In this document: one piece after another, positions 48,984-58,171 of the stretch | Layout: each line of letters begins with the position of its first letter | How positions within the stretch are numbered: position 1 is the stretch's first letter | Source: an uncultured Tenacibaculum sp. | GTDB taxonomy: Bacteria > Bacteroidota > Bacteroidia > Flavobacteriales > Flavobacteriaceae | Direction of reading: 5' to 3' | Assembly (NCBI GenBank): GCA_947501615.1 | Contig: CANMWK010000015.1 | Span: forward strand, 94,507-158,506 | DNA: 64,000 nt | Translations under genes and position numbers: made by a program | Notes under the pieces: generated by a model | Database searches by the model: none | Seen by the model: the letters and a program-made list of their open reading frames with translations, nothing else | Told to the model about the DNA's origin: nothing

Positions 48984-49953
48984 TTTCTTCTATACCTTTT
49001 ATACCTGTAATACCATTCGAGTCTCTTGGATCTTTAATTTTACCAAAGATTTTATCTTTTATATTCTTCCAACCATATTTTTTTGAAAAGAATAAGATTA
49101 AAGCTGGATATAAAACAAAAACAGGTAAAAACATTTCTATCCCAACAGAAGGTTCTGAATGATCTACATACAAAGCATCCGTTTGAAAAACAGTCCAATT
49201 TGCCGTAACTAACACTGCTGCTATTATATTATTTGCAGCATGAAAACCTAATGCTAATTCTGTTCCTTCATCCAACAATGTTAGTAATCCATAAAACAAA
49301 CCTGTACCGATATAGAAAACCATACTTATGTATCCTAATTTTTCTACCTCTGGATTTGCTCCATGTAATAACCCGAATACCACAGAAGTTATGATTAATG
49401 GCAACCATCTATTTTTAAAAAGAACCCCAAAACCTTGAAGTAAATACCCTCTAAATAATAACTCTTCAAAACTAGTTTGAAAAGGTAAAAAAAGAAGCAC
49501 TACTAGTAATAATGTAAAAAAAGGAATGGGTTTAAAGTTCCAAGTATAATCTTCTGGCGAAGCTAAAACTCCTATTACTGTAATAACAATTGCTACTATA
49601 GCCCAAGTTACAAATCCCATCCAAAAACGTTTCCAATCTATCTTAGTTCTTGAAGTTATTAAAGTGGTAAACTTTCTTTTATGTATATATTTAACACCTA
49701 GAATTAGAGATAATAAGCCAAAAATGAACATCAAAATCATTAAAAAAAGGTATAAATTATTATCAATACCTATTCCTAAAAAATTATTTTCAGCAGCTTT
49801 TGTAAAAGTTGCCATGTCTCCAGAAAAAAGTACAGCGACTATAAGTAATGGAATTCCTCCTATAATTTGCCAACCAAATAGCACCAAAAAAACAGTGACT
49901 AAATATAAATACCACTCATTTTTCCCTTTAAATGCTTGCTGAATGTAATTCAT
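48973..49953 (-). CDS. CPBP intramembrane metalloprotease
   Basis: This 326-residue polytopic protein belongs to the CPBP (CAAX protease/bacteriocin-processing) family. About eight helices carry the glutamate motif FEELLFRGYLLQ (about 167-178), the LLHGANPE histidine (about 203-210) and a late HAANN (about 244-248). These three are the expected metal ligands. It sits between menC and menE, a position kept in many flavobacteria although its substrate is unknown. Start and stop overlap or abut the neighbours, so it is co-transcribed with them. Confidence 0.88.
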   Translation of the reverse strand: MNYIQQAFKGKNEWYLYLVTVFLVLFGWQIIGGIPLLIVAVLFSGDMATFTKAAENNFLGIGIDNNLYLFLMILMFIFGLLSLILGVKYIHKRKFTTLITSRTKIDWKRFWMGFVTWAIVAIVITVIGVLASPEDYTWNFKPIPFFTLLLVVLLFLPFQTSFEELLFRGYLLQGFGVLFKNRWLPLIITSVVFGLLHGANPEVEKLGYISMVFYIGTGLFYGLLTLLDEGTELALGFHAANNIIAAVLVTANWTVFQTDALYVDHSEPSVGIEMFLPVFVLYPALILFFSKKYGWKNIKDKIFGKIKDPRDSNGITGIKGIEENAF

Positions 49954-49979
49954 TTGTTATTATTTTTAGTAATTACAGG

Positions 49980-51020
49980 TTATTTCAAATTAAAATTCCA
50001 ATCCACGTTAGTATTGTACTGTAATTTTCCATTGACAACCTCTAAGGGACTCTCGAAATTATTGGTAAATAAACTTCCAGTTCCTAAACCTTGAGGCATT
50101 GTATTACGTAAGGTGTATGTCCATTGTGCTATAGCATTTAGTCCTACATTGCTTTCTAATGCAGAAGTAATCCACCAATTGATGTTATTTTCTGTTGCTA
50201 TAGTAATCCATTCTTGGCTACCTTTAAAACCACCGACTAAAGTTGGTTTCAATATAATGTATTGTGGATTAACACTTTTAATTATTTTTTCCTTTTCTTT
50301 TTGATGAAAAACACCTATCAATTCTTCATCTAAGGCTATTGGTAATGGCGTTAGCTCACATAGTTTTGCCATTTCTTCATATTGTCCTTGACGTATTGGT
50401 TGTTCTATGGAATGTAAATCTAACTCCGATAACCGCTTTAATTTTTCTAAGGCTTCTTGGGGTCTAAAGGCTCCATTAGCGTCTACTCTTAGCTCAATAT
50501 CATCAGAAGAAAATTCTTTTCTTATACTTTTAAGTAAGGTTAATTCTTCTTCAAAGTTAATTGCCCCAATCTTCATTTTAATACAAGAAAAACCTGCGGT
50601 AAGTTTATCTTGAATTTGTGATTTCATAAAACTAGCATCACCCATCCAAATTAAACCATTGATTGAAATAGGTTCTTGATTTTTAGTAAAATCCGATGGA
50701 AACAATTCAAAACTGTCATCTGCATAAAGCGATAAAAAAGCCTGTTCTAAACCTATTTGGATAGAAGGAAACTCTAGCAACTCTTCTAATAACTTAGTTA
50801 AACCTAAATTGATATTGGCACAAGTCCAAGCTAATTTCTCTTCATAATCTGGTCTATCATCAGCACTCAAACCTTTAAAAACACCACACTCTCCTACTCC
50901 TTTTTTATCACTTTCATTTAAAAGAAGAAAATAGGTTTCTTTTACTCGTAAAACACCTCTTGATGTACCACTTGGACGTTTAAACTCTAACTTATATTTC
51001 TGAAATGTAGCTTGAATCAA
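49980..51020 (-). CDS. menC: o-Succinylbenzoate synthase (MenC)
   Basis: MenC dehydrates SHCHC to o-succinylbenzoate in menaquinone synthesis. This 346-residue enolase-superfamily enzyme shows FKRPSGTSRGVLRVKETYF at its start, the KMKIG lysine pair (about 147-151), metal-ligand aspartate in LRVDANGAF (about 179-186), IEQPI (about 204-208) and ALDEEL (about 228-233), with a final Lys in ILKPTLVGG. The frame has no ATG near the proper N-terminus; the TTG at 51018-51020 gives MIQATFQKYKLEFKRPSG, as expected for flavobacterial MenC, so TTG is the likely start. It begins 4 bases after the SRPBCC gene. Confidence 0.9.
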   Translation of the reverse strand: MIQATFQKYKLEFKRPSGTSRGVLRVKETYFLLLNESDKKGVGECGVFKGLSADDRPDYEEKLAWTCANINLGLTKLLEELLEFPSIQIGLEQAFLSLYADDSFELFPSDFTKNQEPISINGLIWMGDASFMKSQIQDKLTAGFSCIKMKIGAINFEEELTLLKSIRKEFSSDDIELRVDANGAFRPQEALEKLKRLSELDLHSIEQPIRQGQYEEMAKLCELTPLPIALDEELIGVFHQKEKEKIIKSVNPQYIILKPTLVGGFKGSQEWITIATENNINWWITSALESNVGLNAIAQWTYTLRNTMPQGLGTGSLFTNNFESPLEVVNGKLQYNTNVDWNFNLK

Positions 51021-51024
51021 TTTC

Positions 51025-51543
51025 CTAAGTTTTTTCTATAAAAGTTTTAAAATTATTTAAATACTCTTGATCTATACTTTTAAGTTTTCCTTTAAAATAT
51101 GGAAATAAACAACTTAAAATATATGAACCTCCAACACATTTAGAGTTATTCTTAATTGTTGTTTTTCCGTCTGAAAAACTAAAGATATAATCGTCAAATT
51201 TCAACATAGTAGGAGAATTAAATCGTAATGTAACTTTTTCATTAGGAACAAAAGCTATTACTTTTTCTTGTAAAGTAATCTCTTCTCCATTTTTATTTTT
51301 TATGACCATTTTATAGGTACTTCCTGTCTTTTCTGATTTTTCATCAATGGGTTCAATGGATTGCAATTCTGGAATCCAGTTTTTTATTTTTGAAGAATCA
51401 TTAAACAATGTAAATACCTCTTGAATAGGTTTTTCTATTGCTACTTCTGTAGTATATACTATTTCTTTAAAAAAGAGTCCAGTTGCAAAAAACACAATAG
51501 TTAATGCTATGATTACTCCTAAAATAATTTTAATTGTTTTCAT
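51025..51543 (-). CDS. SRPBCC family protein
   Basis: This 172-residue protein has one N-terminal membrane helix (KIILGVIIALTIVFFATGLFF) followed by a SRPBCC (START-like) domain: YTTEVAIEKPIQEVFTLFNDSSKIKNWIPELQSIEPID and GSTYKMVIKNKNGEEITLQEKVIAFVPNEKVTLRF. Such domains bind hydrophobic ligands. It lies between the metallo-beta-lactamase-fold gene (1 base away) and menC (4 bases away), so it may handle a hydrophobic intermediate in this operon; that is inference. Confidence 0.85.
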   Translation of the reverse strand: MKTIKIILGVIIALTIVFFATGLFFKEIVYTTEVAIEKPIQEVFTLFNDSSKIKNWIPELQSIEPIDEKSEKTGSTYKMVIKNKNGEEITLQEKVIAFVPNEKVTLRFNSPTMLKFDDYIFSFSDGKTTIKNNSKCVGGSYILSCLFPYFKGKLKSIDQEYLNNFKTFIEKT

Positions 51544-51544
51544 G

Positions 51545-52222
51545 CTATAATGTAAGAGATCCTCCTATTTCTAATATTTTTAATTCCTTATTTGAATTTA
51601 AAAATTCTTGTTTTGCTTGGTCAACATCTATCTCAATAGGCGGAAAAGTGTTGAAATGACAACCTATAATGGTATTGCATTCCACCAAATCACTTGCTAT
51701 AATTGCATCAGTAACTCCCATGGTAAAGTTATCTCCAATAGGAAGAATAGCAGCTGTTAATTTCGTACTCATAGGAATTAATTTCATATCCATAGTTACA
51801 GCTGTATCTCCAGCAATGTATAAAGATTTATCTTCAGCAGTAATCACAAAACCTCCAGGCTGCCCGCCATAACTTCCATCAGCAAAAGATGAGGTATGGA
51901 TTGCATTTACGTATTTAGCTGAAAAATTTTCAGTTGTAAAAGTACCTCCATGATTCACAGGATGTCCTTTCAAGTTTTTTGCTCCATAGTACATTACGAT
52001 TTCATAATTAGAAACAATAGTAGCTCCAGTTTTTTCTGCTAACTTCTCTACATCTAAAACATGATCTTGATGCGCATGCGTTACTAATATATAATCGGCC
52101 TTAATCGTATTAACATCAATGTGTGAAGCCAAAGGATTCCCAGTAATAAATGGATCAACTATGATATGAGTACCACTAATTTCTATACCGAAACAAGCAT
52201 GACCGTAAAATGTAATTTTCAT
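51545..52222 (-). CDS. UPF0173-type metal-dependent hydrolase
   Basis: This 225-residue protein is of the metallo-beta-lactamase fold and the UPF0173 group. It starts MKITFYGHACFGIEISGTHIIVDPFITGNPLA, with the zinc motif THAHQDHVLDVEKL (about 48-61), then GDTAVTMDM and IGCHFNTFPPIE histidine. Substrates of this group are not known. It sits in the menaquinone gene run between menA (76 bases) and SRPBCC (1 base), suggesting involvement in isoprenoid-quinone or membrane metabolism, but this is only context. Confidence 0.9.
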   Translation of the reverse strand: MKITFYGHACFGIEISGTHIIVDPFITGNPLASHIDVNTIKADYILVTHAHQDHVLDVEKLAEKTGATIVSNYEIVMYYGAKNLKGHPVNHGGTFTTENFSAKYVNAIHTSSFADGSYGGQPGGFVITAEDKSLYIAGDTAVTMDMKLIPMSTKLTAAILPIGDNFTMGVTDAIIASDLVECNTIIGCHFNTFPPIEIDVDQAKQEFLNSNKELKILEIGGSLTL

Positions 52223-52298
52223 GATTTTATGAATTGTTTGTTTATTTGTAGCAACGGTAATTCTATCCTTAACAAATAGAAAATGTAATTTCGTAAAA

Positions 52299-53240
52299 TT
52301 ACAATAAAACGTAACCTAGACCAAAAAGTATCGCGAATAAAAAAGTACTCAATGCTACTTTTTTCAACTCTCCATCTAACAACTGTTCATCTTCATTTGT
52401 AAAAATGAATCTTAAATGTTTTATTAATGGTATATACGCTAGTAAGAATAAAAATTGTAATAAACTTTTGTAATTTATAAGAACAAAAATTACAGCAAAA
52501 AGACAAGAATAAAAAATCAAGAAAAATTGATAATACTTGGCATATGTTGCTCCTATTTTTACAACAATCGTATTTTTTCCAGACAATGCATCATTTACCC
52601 TATCTCTCATATTATTTAAGTTTAATACTGCTGTACTTAATAAACCTACAGAAAAAGCAGGAAGAAAAATACTAAAATTAATTTCTTTAGTATATAAAAA
52701 ATAAGTACCAACTACTGCTAATAATCCGAAGAAAAGAAACACGAATATATCTCCAAATCCGCTATAACCATAAGCTGATTTTCCTACTGTATATTTAATT
52801 GCAGCAATTATAGATACTATACCTAAACTTAAAAACAGTAAAGAATACCAAAAATTATCTTTTCCAAAGGCTACATATATCAATGATATTGCTAGTACTA
52901 ATGTTATGAATGCTGTTATTAGCATTGCTCTTTTCATTTGCGAAGGTGTAATTGCTCCCGAAGCCACCATTCGTGCTTCTCCTTCTCTATTATTATCTGT
53001 TCCTTTTACTCCATCACCATAATCATTTGCAAAGTTTGACAGTACTTGAAAACCAATTGTCGTAAAAATAGCTAACCAAAATACTAGTGCTGTATTTAGT
53101 GTATGACAATCTGAACAGTTCTGAAAAGTTTTTATTACTATATATTTGAAATTTCCTAAAAATGCCCCAACTATAATTCCTGAAACAGAAAGTGGTAATG
53201 TTCGTAATCGTGCAGCCTTTATAAAACTCTTTACATCCAT
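52299..53240 (-). CDS. menA: 1,4-Dihydroxy-2-naphthoate polyprenyltransferase (MenA)
   Basis: MenA attaches the polyprenyl chain to DHNA to give demethylmenaquinone, in the inner membrane. The 313-residue UbiA-type protein has about nine helices. The prenyl-diphosphate/Mg motif is FANDYGDGVKGTDNNREGEARMVASG (about 66-91); the second is NNMRDRVNDALSGKNTI (about 208-224). The N-terminal RTLPLSVSGIIVGAFLG is typical. Its start overlaps the end of the PH-domain gene by 10 bases. Together with menC and menE it points to menaquinone as the respiratory quinone. Confidence 0.93.
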   Translation of the reverse strand: MDVKSFIKAARLRTLPLSVSGIIVGAFLGNFKYIVIKTFQNCSDCHTLNTALVFWLAIFTTIGFQVLSNFANDYGDGVKGTDNNREGEARMVASGAITPSQMKRAMLITAFITLVLAISLIYVAFGKDNFWYSLLFLSLGIVSIIAAIKYTVGKSAYGYSGFGDIFVFLFFGLLAVVGTYFLYTKEINFSIFLPAFSVGLLSTAVLNLNNMRDRVNDALSGKNTIVVKIGATYAKYYQFFLIFYSCLFAVIFVLINYKSLLQFLFLLAYIPLIKHLRFIFTNEDEQLLDGELKKVALSTFLFAILFGLGYVLL

Positions 53241-54736
53241 TTTTTTGTACTTGTTTCTACCTTATATAAAATATAATCATACAATTCATTTGCTCTCTCC
53301 ATGGTTATACTTGGTATGTTTATTTTTCCGGAAGCAGTCTGTAAAATTATATCCGCTACTTTTCTTCTCTTTTGGAAAAAAGTTTGTTTCATTTTTACAT
53401 TTTGTACCTTAAACAACTCTAAATACGTAGTTGTTGTTTCTATACTCCCTCCTCCTACAATAAGTATATCATTAGATACTTTAAAATATAACTTTTTAAC
53501 TCTTGCATATATAAAACTAGCAATTAATAAAATTAAAAACACATTAAACCATACTTGTTTGTCAGCATTAAAAATCCAGTAATAACAGGCGTTTAAGATA
53601 GTTATTGTTAGTATTGATCTTACTATAATTCTGTATACAAAATACCAATGAGGTTTTTCTTTGGTAATACCACTAAAGTCTAGTGTAGAAAATAAAGTAT
53701 CTTTAATTTTATGTAAATGTTCTTCTTTACAACCTACTATTTTTATTAGTTTATCTACTTTTTTGGTTTTTCCGCTTATAGCTTGCTTAAAAACCACATA
53801 TGATATTCCTAATTTTCTTTTTAGAGGATTTGTGACAATTTTTATAAACTGTACTTTTTCTCTTTTTAAAATTACCGCCTTCTTGTTAATCAAGCCTTGT
53901 TTAATCTCAAATGCAGAATTTTTGATTGAAAACTTGAGATCAAAATGACGCAAAAACACACGAATAAAAGATGTTATGATTGCCACTATTGTTAAAATAA
54001 TTAGCAACAAAAACAACAGTAAAAAACTTCCAGAAATTATATCTTTTCCTTTATTCACATAAGTATCTAATAATTCTTCACTCAAAAAGTTTTTAAATAC
54101 GTCTTGTACTTGCTGATAAAACCCAAATAGAAAAGCTATTAATAGTAATAAACTTTGAAAATGATTTTCTGAAATACTTACTTTTAATAAACTTTTTATA
54201 CCTATAGATAAAAGTGGTTTTTCTTCTTTTAATGCTATTGGAATATCTTCTGTACCCCCTACATGTTTAGCTAAAGTAATTTTTTCTCGAAGTGCTTTTG
54301 CCTCAGCCAGTGATAATGCTTTTATTGATATCTCAGTTAAATTAGTCCCTGCTGTTTCGATATCTACCTGATATACGTTAATTAACTGATGAATTAAGTT
54401 TTGAGAAAAGTTTACATTTTGAATTCTATCAAAGGCTACAGCTACATTTTTTTTAGAAAAAATTCCTTTTTTCAATATAAAATAATCTCCATCTATTTTA
54501 AACTTAAAATTTCTATATACAAGATAAGAACGTATTAAAATTAAGATGAAAAAACTTATAATAATTGCGTAAATATAGTTTTTACCTAAGGAAGTAATCT
54601 TAGATGATTTTGTAATAAAAATAAATAACAAAACCCATGTTGCTTTTACTATTCTGAATAAAGATTTACCATAAATAATTAAAACTCCTTTTAAGGATTG
54701 CCTATTAAATTCTACAAAGTTTATTTCGTTACTCAT
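53231..54736 (-). CDS. PH-domain membrane protein (YdbT-like)
   Basis: This 501-residue protein has three bacterial PH (YdbS/YdbT) domains separated by membrane helix pairs. Each domain has the pattern ...KIDGDYFILKKGIFSKKNVAVAFDRIQNVNFSQNLIHQLINVYQVDIETAG, then ...FEIKQGLINKKAVILKREKVQFI, then ...VSNDILIVGGGSIETTTTYLELFKVQNVKM. YdbT with YdbS is reported to help protect against some antimicrobial peptides in Bacillus. It overlaps YdbS-like by 8 bases upstream and menA by 10 bases downstream. The linkage to menA is a striking fixed arrangement but not explained. Confidence 0.88.
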   Translation of the reverse strand: MSNEINFVEFNRQSLKGVLIIYGKSLFRIVKATWVLLFIFITKSSKITSLGKNYIYAIIISFFILILIRSYLVYRNFKFKIDGDYFILKKGIFSKKNVAVAFDRIQNVNFSQNLIHQLINVYQVDIETAGTNLTEISIKALSLAEAKALREKITLAKHVGGTEDIPIALKEEKPLLSIGIKSLLKVSISENHFQSLLLLIAFLFGFYQQVQDVFKNFLSEELLDTYVNKGKDIISGSFLLLFLLLIILTIVAIITSFIRVFLRHFDLKFSIKNSAFEIKQGLINKKAVILKREKVQFIKIVTNPLKRKLGISYVVFKQAISGKTKKVDKLIKIVGCKEEHLHKIKDTLFSTLDFSGITKEKPHWYFVYRIIVRSILTITILNACYYWIFNADKQVWFNVFLILLIASFIYARVKKLYFKVSNDILIVGGGSIETTTTYLELFKVQNVKMKQTFFQKRRKVADIILQTASGKINIPSITMERANELYDYILYKVETSTKKWM

Positions 54737-55241
54737 TAATCTTGCTACTAATAAACTCTTTAATTTCTATTGCTCTTTCTTTCGTTAATCCTTTTATTTC
54801 TAAATCGTCACTACTATCACCTGCGGTGTATACTTTTAATGAAGCCAATTTAAAAAACCTTGAAAATACACCTTCATTTATCTGTACATGTTGAATTCTT
54901 GAAAAAGGAACTGTAACCATTTTTCTAGTAAGAAAACCTCTTTTGTAAGTAACATCCTTATCTCTAACTGCATATTTACGCTTTGGAAAACCTAAAATTA
55001 GATTCAACAAAATAAAAAAAGCGATTATTGCCATTAATAGATAGAGGTATAATGGTGTTTCAGGATTCTTCTTCTTTAGTACTGTTTCAATAAATAATAC
55101 TAATAAAGCACCAATAACAATAACATATGAAAAAACACTTAAAATAGCTACTTTAAGATATGATTTTTCTATTCTAGTAAATGTTATACTTGAAATATGA
55201 GGAAAGTTTGTTACTTCATTATTTTGAAATGCATCTTGCAT
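54729..55241 (-). CDS. PH-domain membrane protein (YdbS-like)
   Basis: This 170-residue protein has two membrane helices (about 31-52 and 62-84) and one bacterial PH domain (about 90-160; YAVRDKDVTYKRGFLTRKMVTVPFSRIQHVQINEGVFSRFFKLASLKVYTAGDS). It pairs with the YdbT-like gene just downstream with an 8-base overlap. YdbS/YdbT act as a pair. Assignment by domain layout is good. Confidence 0.88.
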   Translation of the reverse strand: MQDAFQNNEVTNFPHISSITFTRIEKSYLKVAILSVFSYVIVIGALLVLFIETVLKKKNPETPLYLYLLMAIIAFFILLNLILGFPKRKYAVRDKDVTYKRGFLTRKMVTVPFSRIQHVQINEGVFSRFFKLASLKVYTAGDSSDDLEIKGLTKERAIEIKEFISSKINE

Positions 55242-55253
55242 GATATTAAAGTT

Positions 55254-55871
55254 TTATAAAAACTCTACTTTTAATACTTTTTTTCTGATAATATATTCTT
55301 GTAGTTTAGGTGAAAAATACTCGATATTCTCGTAGAAAATTCTCACTGATTTCCCTCTTCTTTTTTTTCCTAATGCTAATAATTGATCTGAACCTTCAAA
55401 ATTACTCAACCAAAGCAGTTTTTGAGTCATCCCAGAAGTCTCTTTCACTTCTATTACATAAAGCTCATTACCCGATACTTTTTTTATTTTTCCTTCAACA
55501 GCTAATGATTTCTCAGGCGCTTCTTCTTTATAATCTTGTATGCCTTCTTCACTAGCTAGAGCAATTAAAACATCAGGACAAAACTTAATCATATTCATTC
55601 CTACCTTCTCACCAAATGCAGCACCTCCTTGTTTTCCTTTAGAAAGATCCATGACAATTCCTTCTTTTTTCAATGCAGATTCATACTTATTATATAATTT
55701 AATAATATAAAAACCTAACTCAGCATTTCGGTCTCCACTAGACAGTTTTTTTAAATCTATAGATGATAAATACTCACAAGTTTCTTTTGAAATTTTATCT
55801 AAGGTAGTTTCTTGAGCATTACTAAAATATGTGATTATCAAAAACCCTAACAATACTATTTTCTTTTTCAT
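55254..55871 (-). CDS. Hypothetical secreted protein (205 aa)
   Basis: The protein has a signal peptide (MKKKIVLLGFLIITYFSNAQ). The mature part is helical at first (ETCEYLSSIDLKKLSSGDRNAELGFYIIKLYNKYESALKKEG) and then likely beta (SLAVEGKIKKVSGNELYVIEVKETSGMTQKLLWLSNFEGSDQL, OB-like). No family recognised. It lies in the same strand run as the PH-domain genes, 12 bases ahead of the YdbS-like gene. It probably is periplasmic. Confidence 0.75.
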   Translation of the reverse strand: MKKKIVLLGFLIITYFSNAQETTLDKISKETCEYLSSIDLKKLSSGDRNAELGFYIIKLYNKYESALKKEGIVMDLSKGKQGGAAFGEKVGMNMIKFCPDVLIALASEEGIQDYKEEAPEKSLAVEGKIKKVSGNELYVIEVKETSGMTQKLLWLSNFEGSDQLLALGKKRRGKSVRIFYENIEYFSPKLQEYIIRKKVLKVEFL

Positions 55872-55889
55872 AACTATTATTTAGATATT

Positions 55890-56669
55890 TTATAAATTGT
55901 TAGATTCCGCAATAAGTTCTGCTATATCTTTAACAACTATCTGATCTTCTTTTAAGTGGAACTTCACACCATCAGTCATCATTGTATTACAATAAGGACA
56001 ACCAGTTGCTATAATTTCTGGATTAGTTTCTAAAGCGTCTTTAGTTCTAAGGATATTAATATCCATATCTCCTTTTTCTGGCTCTTTGAACATTTGTGCT
56101 CCACCAGCTCCACAACATAAAGCTGTAGATTTATGACGCTTCATTTCTGTTGATTTCACGCCTAACTGACGGATTAAATCACGAGGTGTTTCATATACAT
56201 CATTAGCACGTCCTAAATAACAAGGATCATGATAGGTTAAGCGCTTATTTTTTAAATTTTCTCCTTGAATAGTTAATCGACCATCTGCTACTAACTTGTT
56301 AATAAATTGTGTATGATGGTATACTTCGTATTTTCCTCCTAAACTAGGATATTCATTTTTTAATGTATTAAAAGAGTGAGGATCGCAAGTAACAATTGTT
56401 TTTACTTCATAGGCATTTAAAATTTCAATATTTGTCATCGCCTGCATTTGAAATAAAAACTCATTCCCAGCTCTTTTTGCAGCATCACCTGTAGAACTTT
56501 CTTCAGTACCTAATACTGCGAAATCAACATTAGCTTGGTGTAAAATCTTCACAAAAGACCTTGTGATTTTTTTAGCTCTATCATCATAACTTCCAGCGGC
56601 TCCAACCCAAAACAACACTTCTGGTTGCTTTCCTTGAGCCATCATATCTGCCATTGTTGGTACGTTCAT
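55890..56669 (-). CDS. Fe-S oxidoreductase with CCG domains (HdrB/LldE-like)
   Basis: This 259-residue protein has two CCG (cysteine-rich) domains: YHDPCYLGRANDVYETPRDLIRQLG followed by ALCCGAGGAQMF, and a late CPYCNTMMTDG, the cysteines that bind a non-cubane or [4Fe-4S] cluster in HdrB and GlpC/LldE. It probably takes electrons from or to the membrane Fe-S protein upstream, forming a split HdrD-like pair. Partner electron carriers (quinone, flavoprotein) are unknown. The pair is a usual flavobacterial feature. Confidence 0.88.
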   Translation of the reverse strand: MNVPTMADMMAQGKQPEVLFWVGAAGSYDDRAKKITRSFVKILHQANVDFAVLGTEESSTGDAAKRAGNEFLFQMQAMTNIEILNAYEVKTIVTCDPHSFNTLKNEYPSLGGKYEVYHHTQFINKLVADGRLTIQGENLKNKRLTYHDPCYLGRANDVYETPRDLIRQLGVKSTEMKRHKSTALCCGAGGAQMFKEPEKGDMDINILRTKDALETNPEIIATGCPYCNTMMTDGVKFHLKEDQIVVKDIAELIAESNNL

Positions 56670-56839
56670 AATAAATTTTATTTTTTTGAATTGCGAATCA
56701 AGGAATTACACTTGATATATATTCAATTCATAATTAATTGATAATCTTTCTTATGGCTTTTACACCATTTTTATTTTTTAGAAAATTACCTCAATTGAAA
56801 ATTGTTACATCTTCAAGTTAAGTAATTTTTACATTGATT

Positions 56840-58156
56840 TTACTCGTCTTTCCAGTTTAATCTATCCATTTGACTATACTGCCATGGCGCTCCATTATTC
56901 TCAATGTTTGTCATCATCATATTTAACTCTTGAGGAGCAGCAGATTCTTCCATTACTAAATATCTTCTCATATCCATAATAATAGATAAAGGATCGATAT
57001 TTACAGGACACTCTTGTACACATGCATTACAACTTGTACATGCCCAAAGTTCTTCTCTTGTAATATAATCGTCTAGTAATTGTTTCCCATCAGGTTTAAA
57101 TTCACCTCCATTAGCGTCAATATTTTTCCCGACTTCTTCCAAACGATCACGAGTGTCCATCATGATTTTACGAGGTGATAATTGTTTACCAGTTAAATTT
57201 GCCGGACAAGATGATGTACATCGACCACACTCAGTACATGTATATGCATTCATTAACTGCACCCAATTTAAATCGGTAACATCTGATGCTCCAAATTTTT
57301 CTGGCATTTCCTCTTCTGCACCATCTTCTGGCATTGCATAAGGATCTGCACTTGGATCCATCATCATTTTTACTTCGTTTGTTACAGATTCTAAATTTGT
57401 AAACTCTCCTTTAGGTTTTAGATTCGCAAAGAATGTGTTAGGGAATGCTAATAAAATATGTAAGTGCTTAGAGTAGTATAAATAATTTAAGAAAATTAAA
57501 ATACCTACGATGTGTAACCACCATGCAGTTTTCTCAATAGTATGTAAAGTTTCATGTGAAAAATTATGGAACCATGGCGCTATAAATTGAGAAATAATAT
57601 TACCAGCTCCAGCTTCTTGAAAAGGTGTATCCGTAGCATTCATTATTAAAAATAAAGACATTAACACGATTTCAAAATACAGAATAATATTACCATCATT
57701 TTTTGGCCAACCTTCCATTTCTTTGTTCCAAAAACGTTTGATTCTTTCAATATTTCTTCTAAACCAAAAAATAATTACCGCTACTAATACAAGTACAGAT
57801 AGTATTTCAAAAGTTCCAATTAAGAATCCATAAATTCCATTACCTAATAAAGGTTGAAATACACGATGTGTTCCAAAAAGCCCATCTATAACGATTTCGA
57901 GTACCTCTATATTAATAAGTATAAATCCTAAATAAACCACAATATGAAGAATTCCTGATAATGGTCTTCTAACCATTTTGTATTGTCCTAAGGCTATCTT
58001 CGCCATATTTTTCCAACGTTCAGGCTTTCTATCTGTTCTATCTATATCTTTTCCTAATTTGATGTTACGAATTAACTTTCGAACATTCATCACAAAATAC
58101 CCTATACCTGCGATTAAAATAAATGCAAAAAAAATGTTTGGTACGTATTTCTCCAT
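56840..58156 (-). CDS. Membrane protein with two 4Fe-4S motifs (HdrD/E-like)
   Basis: This 438-residue protein has an N-terminal membrane part of five to six helices (about 1-240, NarI-like, with histidines as possible haem ligands). A soluble C-terminus (about 290-438) has two ferredoxin motifs: CTECGRCTSSCPANLTGKQLSP and CTSCNACVQECPVNIDPLSI. It likely passes electrons between quinone and the CCG protein encoded downstream (170 bases on). The arrangement matches a membrane-bound, split HdrD/DsrK-type module. The reaction is not known. Confidence 0.88.
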   Translation of the reverse strand: MEKYVPNIFFAFILIAGIGYFVMNVRKLIRNIKLGKDIDRTDRKPERWKNMAKIALGQYKMVRRPLSGILHIVVYLGFILINIEVLEIVIDGLFGTHRVFQPLLGNGIYGFLIGTFEILSVLVLVAVIIFWFRRNIERIKRFWNKEMEGWPKNDGNIILYFEIVLMSLFLIMNATDTPFQEAGAGNIISQFIAPWFHNFSHETLHTIEKTAWWLHIVGILIFLNYLYYSKHLHILLAFPNTFFANLKPKGEFTNLESVTNEVKMMMDPSADPYAMPEDGAEEEMPEKFGASDVTDLNWVQLMNAYTCTECGRCTSSCPANLTGKQLSPRKIMMDTRDRLEEVGKNIDANGGEFKPDGKQLLDDYITREELWACTSCNACVQECPVNIDPLSIIMDMRRYLVMEESAAPQELNMMMTNIENNGAPWQYSQMDRLNWKDE

Positions 58157-58171
58157 TTCCTTATTTGTTAA

